64,000 nt of DNA from Paenibacillus oenotherae (GTDB lineage Bacteria > Bacillota > Bacilli > Paenibacillales > Paenibacillaceae): the NCBI RefSeq assembly GCF_019443105.1, contig NZ_JAHZIJ010000020.1, positions 1 through 64,000 on the forward strand, written 5' to 3'. The notes below the pieces were generated by a model. That model made no database searches. It was not told where the DNA came from and saw nothing but the letters and a program-made list of their open reading frames with translations. The translations under genes and the position numbers were made by a program. Shown here piece by piece: positions 60,853 through 64,000 of this stretch (its first letter is position 1; each line of letters opens with the position of its first letter).

Positions 60853-61722
60853 TTAGTACAACGATCCCGTATTAATAACCGGCGTCGCTGACCGATCTGA
60901 TACGATAGCGACCATTAAATTGTTAACCATGGCTGCACGCCGTTCTGCATCAAGCTCAATTCCGTTGTCATCCAGCTGGCGCAATGCAGCATCTACCATG
61001 CCGACTGCACCTTCGACGATCTTCTGCCTCGCCGATACGATCGCGGACGCCTGCTGGCGCTGCAGCATGGCGCTGGCGATTTCCGGTGAATACGCAAGAT
61101 GGGTAAGACGCGTTTCCAGCACCTGGACACCGGCGACGTCGAGACGGACCTGCAGTTCTCCCATCAGTTCCATCGCTACCTCATCCGAATTCCCCCGAAG
61201 CGATATACCCTGCTCGTCATTGAAATTATCATATGCATGCTGAGCTGCAATATGGCGAACTGCTGTCTCACTTTGAATCGCTACAAACCGCTCATAATTG
61301 TCAACATCGAAGGTCGCTTTAGCCGTGTCCACTACGCGGAATACAACGACCGCGCCAATCTCAATCGGATTGCCCTCCGCGTCATTGACCTTCAGAGTCT
61401 GGCTATTGAAATTGCGCACCTTGAGCGAAACATTCTTCTTGTCGGTAAAAGGAACCACCATCCACATGCCGTCCTTCGATACGGTACCGATATATTTGCC
61501 GAAAAATGTAATTATTCTCGCCTCGTTCGGCTGAATAATAGTCAGCGATGATGCCGCTACCGCCGCCAGAATCAATAAGATAATACCCGCAGTGAGCGAT
61601 GCAATGTTGGTGTCACCGTCCTTAATCCCATAATAAATCGCAAACCCGCCGGCAATTGCAAAGATCGCAGATAACAGCAGGGCAACAAAACCGTTAATAT
61701 GCCAAGCCTTGAATTCTTTCAT
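60853..61722 (-). CDS. SPFH/Band 7 domain membrane protein
   Basis: About 289 residues. Two N-terminal hydrophobic segments (about 8-60) precede an SPFH domain: IIQPNEARIITFFGKYIGTVSKDGMWMVVPFTDKKNVSLKVRNFNSQTLKVNDAEGNPIEIGAVVVFRV. A helical C-terminal region with AYSPEIASAMLQRQQASAIVSARQKIVEGAV, typical of slipin/prohibitin-like scaffolds, follows. It should oligomerise at the membrane. ATG 61720-61722 has AAGGGGTGCTGAT upstream; the frame to 61749 lacks a site. It is the first gene of SPFH-RHH-PH-PH. Confidence 0.9.
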   Translation of the reverse strand: MKEFKAWHINGFVALLLSAIFAIAGGFAIYYGIKDGDTNIASLTAGIILLILAAVAASSLTIIQPNEARIITFFGKYIGTVSKDGMWMVVPFTDKKNVSLKVRNFNSQTLKVNDAEGNPIEIGAVVVFRVVDTAKATFDVDNYERFVAIQSETAVRHIAAQHAYDNFNDEQGISLRGNSDEVAMELMGELQVRLDVAGVQVLETRLTHLAYSPEIASAMLQRQQASAIVSARQKIVEGAVGMVDAALRQLDDNGIELDAERRAAMVNNLMVAIVSDRSATPVINTGSLY

Positions 61723-61831
61723 ATCAGCACCCCTTATTATGATATTCATGTGATATATTTATGATATCACTTTTTCCAATATCGTACAAATGGATTTTTC
61801 TGTGAGCGCCCCGGCTGTATGCAGCACAAAC

Positions 61832-61855
61832 AGGCTGCCCTTTGCGGGGCAGCCT
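61832..61855. terminator. stem-loop downstream of the repeat array
   Basis: AGGCTGCCC (61832-61840) pairs with GGGCAGCCT (61847-61855) around a six-base loop. It could end transcription crossing from the NAD(P)H oxidoreductase side or insulate the SPFH operon. The T-run is weak on both strands. Confidence 0.45.
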
Positions 61856-61910
61856 TAGATTGTTGAAATCCCCTCTATTGCAGTGGGGATCGATTCTATT
61901 AACGCGGAGT

Positions 61911-62357
61911 ATGCCTGCGAAACAGCAGCTTTTCTCTCGTTCCGGCCTGTCCGAAGCTGAAATACCTGCCAAGGCGCAGGCATTTCATCGTGTTCGCCCG
62001 ATAGCAGCCCGATCCGCCATATTTTCCTGCACTTTCGCAGGCATTCTGCCCTCAACGGCTCCTTTTGACCGAAATGCCTGCACATTCGCAGGCTTCTCTC
62101 TCTTACAGCAGGTTGTATTGTGCCAGACCAGCCTAGTGGTTAAAAGGAAACCCGCCGGACTGTTCAATAACCTGCCAATAGGCAGGCTTTTCCCCATTTC
62201 AGCCTGCTGAACGCCGAATGCCTGCCAGAACGCAGGCATTTCGTCGTGTTCGCCCGATAGCTGCCCGATCCGCCATATTTTCCTGCACTTTCGCAGGCAT
62301 TCTGCCCTCAACGGCTCCTTTTGACCGAAATGCCTGCACTTTCGCAGGCTTCTCTCT
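61911..62357. repeat. second palindrome array, two diverged about 240-300 bp units
   Basis: CCTGC-N6-GCAGG-type hairpins occur near 61964-61982, 62026-62042, 62076-62093, 62170-62188, 62220-62239, 62282-62298 and 62331-62349. CCGCCATATTTTCCTGCACTTTCGCAGGCATTCTGCCCTCAACGG is repeated at about 62014 and 62270. The spacer CCGCCATAT-TTCCTGCACTTTCGCAGGCA is shared with the 10771-11690 array 50 kb away. The sequence from 62358 to 62567 holds decayed versions and no gene. Confidence 0.85.
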
Positions 62358-62567
62358 CTTTATCTCTTGAAGCCACCCACCGGCACACGTTTGGAGCCTA
62401 GTTGACGTGAGACCGCTGGACTGTTCTCAACAGCCTGAATACCGCAAGTATTGTACCACCTAGAGTAACTTTTTATCGGAATTCCTGCACTTACGACGGC
62501 TTCACACACAATCTGGACTTTCTTAGGCAGCCCGAGGCAGCCAGCCTGTGACCAACCGCCATGAATG

Positions 62568-63152
62568 TCACGCAAATACGGAGCTAATCGTGGTCCGGAC
62601 TTCCTGCAACATCCCTTTATAGGCTGCATCATCGACGTAACCAATACTTCCGAACAGCAGATGTCCTACAGGCTCGATACCGACAAAATCCAGGATGCCC
62701 GTATCAGACGTCACCTTCAATCCCGCCGTCATGCCGATCTCATCGTAAACCTCGCTTGGTGTTCCGTGCGTATTAATAATGAAGCCCTGCTTGCCCTTGA
62801 GCAGCTTAATGATGCCTTCCGGTCCAACACTGTAAGCAAAGCCGTAGGAAAAAACTCTGTCAATATATCCTTTCAGAATCGCAGGCAGTCCCGTCCACCA
62901 TATCGGATAAATGAAAGTAATCGCATCCGCCTCCGAGATAAAATTTTGCTCCGTCTTTATATCGATCGGTGTGTGTCCCGCTTTCATCGCTTCCGTATCT
63001 TCCGGTTTCAACACTGGTTGAAATTGAAGCGCATATAAATCACGCACAGTAACTTCATGGCCATTGTTCTTTAAAGCCTCTACTGTAGTTTCTAATATAG
63101 CGTGGTTGAGGCTTTCAGGGCTGGGATGAGCATAGACGACTAGATGTTTCAT
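62568..63152 (-). CDS. NAD(P)H-dependent flavin oxidoreductase (flavodoxin-like, NQO1/KefF type)
   Basis: 194 residues. The N-terminal LVVYAHPSPESLNHAILETTVEAL binds FMN or FAD phosphate. AITFIYPIWWTGLPAILKGYIDRVFSYGFAY is the conserved substrate/flavin motif and INTHGTP follows. It probably reduces quinones or similar electrophiles with NAD(P)H in two-electron steps. ACGGAGGTTTGTGAA precedes the ATG. It is monocistronic and no regulator gene is adjacent. Confidence 0.9.
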   Translation of the reverse strand: MKHLVVYAHPSPESLNHAILETTVEALKNNGHEVTVRDLYALQFQPVLKPEDTEAMKAGHTPIDIKTEQNFISEADAITFIYPIWWTGLPAILKGYIDRVFSYGFAYSVGPEGIIKLLKGKQGFIINTHGTPSEVYDEIGMTAGLKVTSDTGILDFVGIEPVGHLLFGSIGYVDDAAYKGMLQEVRTTISSVFA

Positions 63153-63311
63153 TTCACAAACCTCCGTTAATCGTTATCCTCCATACCCTTTACAAAGACA
63201 CAGATATCTATACCGTTTACTATATAAATCAATATCTTCCAATTAGAAACAATTGCAGCAAATGCTCCAGTTGTTTGTCCTCACTATGCATCCTATCTCG
63301 TGGCAACGCTG

Positions 63312-63866
63312 TTAATTACTCTTGAGCTCGCTGCACAGAGCGGCAATCTTGTTAACCGTTTCCCAGTTGCGCGTAGTAGCAGCGACTCCCAGCTTTTTCT
63401 CCAGAAAATTGTTCGAGAACAATGATTTGCCGTATCCTTTTCGACTTAAAATATAGACTTCCCGCCCGATGACTTCATAATCATCAATATCGTTCCTGAA
63501 CTTCAGCAGCTCCTCTGCCGCTTCTGCCTTCGGCTCTGCAGCCAAATAAGATACATAGACCCTCTCATCCTTCTGCAGCTCCAGGCTGCTGTACGGGTTA
63601 TTCCGCACACTTTCTTCAAGCTCGTCATGCGTCCGAATGACAACCGTCACATCAAAGCCGAACACTTCCTTCAGCTTGCTCTCGATCAGAGTGCGCAGCA
63701 GCCCCTTGTCATCCTCTACCGCTTCAAAAATAACATTGCCGCTCTGAATATAGGTCCGAACCTGCCGAAACTGCAGCGATTCGAAGATCGCACGCAGGTG
63801 ATCCATCTTTATGATTTTCTGACCGCTAACATTGATCCCGCGCAGCAGCGCAGCGTAGATTCCCAT
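63312..63866 (-). CDS. DUF1697 domain protein
   Basis: 184 residues with the DUF1697 signature: MGIYAALLRGINVSGQKIIKMDHLRAIFESLQFRQVRTYIQSGNVIFEA. The C-terminal half contains GKSLFSNNFLEKKLGVAATTRNWETVNKIA. The family is cytoplasmic, widespread and of unknown function. GAGGCGTGACAG precedes the ATG. Confidence 0.92.
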   Translation of the reverse strand: MGIYAALLRGINVSGQKIIKMDHLRAIFESLQFRQVRTYIQSGNVIFEAVEDDKGLLRTLIESKLKEVFGFDVTVVIRTHDELEESVRNNPYSSLELQKDERVYVSYLAAEPKAEAAEELLKFRNDIDDYEVIGREVYILSRKGYGKSLFSNNFLEKKLGVAATTRNWETVNKIAALCSELKSN

Positions 63867-63906
63867 CTGTCACGCCTCACTTTCATTGATTGCCAATCCG
63901 TGCTTT

Positions 63907-64000
63907 CTACGCCCTTGATTCTCCCAGCAGCTTCAACCCTAGAAAGATAAAGAGGGCCCCCATCATTTTGCCCAGCCAGCCTGCCCATCTGCTCGTCCTT
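63907..64000 (-). CDS. C-terminus of a LysE/RhtB-type transporter (partial)
   Basis: The minus-strand frame entering from the right edge reads RTSRWAGWLGKMMGALFIFLGLKLLGESRA and stops at TAG 63907-63909. A final membrane helix with this G-x-L-F-I-x-L-G-L-K-L-L pattern is typical of LysE/RhtB amino-acid exporters. Only about 31 codons are in the window, so the family call is tentative. Confidence 0.55.
   Translation of the reverse strand, partial: RTSRWAGWLGKMMGALFIFLGLKLLGESRA

Overview
The window looks like a chromosomal segment of an endospore-forming, low-to-mid-GC Firmicute, most likely Paenibacillus or a close relative. The reasons are two GerA-type germinant-receptor operons, a YhcN/YlaJ-type sporulation lipoprotein, strong AGGAGG-type ribosome sites with occasional TTG/GTG starts, a c-di-AMP (ydaO) riboswitch, a CsoR-like copper operator, a modular starch-degrading exoenzyme and a small NRPS locus. 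I saw no rRNA, tRNA, phage module, complete insertion sequence or CRISPR array. The genus is inferred from gene content, not from a marker gene.

Layout. 1-6.6 kb: the 3' end of an unrecognised gene, two hypothetical genes, a thioredoxin-reductase-like flavoenzyme, a ChbG/YdjC deacetylase, a MurG paralogue and a lipoprotein phosphatase. 6.7-10.6 kb: gerA-gerC-gerB operon, followed by 1.1 kb of tandem palindrome-bearing repeats. 11.7-14.5 kb: acetyltransferases, a DUF4177 protein and a MocR regulator. 14.5-19.7 kb: type III polyketide synthase, methyltransferase, flavoprotein and MMPL exporter, which fits a phenolic-lipid pathway. 19.8-23.7 kb: a hypothetical protein, a glycosyltransferase, a MarR regulator, a squalene/phytoene-synthase-like enzyme and an acetyltransferase. 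23.8-29.6 kb: a 1,819-residue secreted GH119-type amylase with FN3 and CBM25 modules behind cre-like and palindromic operators. 29.7-33.3 kb: CopA and a His-rich lipoprotein under a CsoR-like operator. 33.4-37.7 kb: polysaccharide deacetylase, YhcN-like lipoprotein, carbonic anhydrase behind a ydaO riboswitch, a HesB-like protein and a solitary ParB-like protein. 37.7-41.8 kb: second germinant receptor (gerA-gerB-gerC plus a small D-type membrane protein). 42-43.8 kb: glutamine amidotransferase and a repeat-rich 1.2 kb gap. 43.9-46.8 kb: IclR and Crp/Fnr regulators and flavohemoglobin. 46.8-55.6 kb: two-gene NRPS (Phe module, then a methyltransferase-interrupted module ending in an epimerase-like domain). 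56-63.9 kb: beta-propeller protein, WYL regulator, a four-gene SPFH/RHH/PH/PH operon, another palindrome array, an NAD(P)H oxidoreductase, a DUF1697 protein and the end of a LysE-type transporter.

How parts fit together. The two ger operons and the YhcN protein serve spore germination and sporulation. The PKS-methyltransferase-flavoprotein genes overlap or nearly abut and are followed by the MMPL gene, so they probably make, tailor and export one lipid. The hmp promoter carries a perfect TGTGA-N6-TCACA box at about -41.5, and a Crp/Fnr-family gene lies convergently beside it. A family of intergenic palindromes (CCTGC-N6-GCAGG) recurs at four places in the window and is the most striking non-coding signal. 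The ydaO riboswitch in front of a beta-carbonic anhydrase is the most striking regulatory arrangement.
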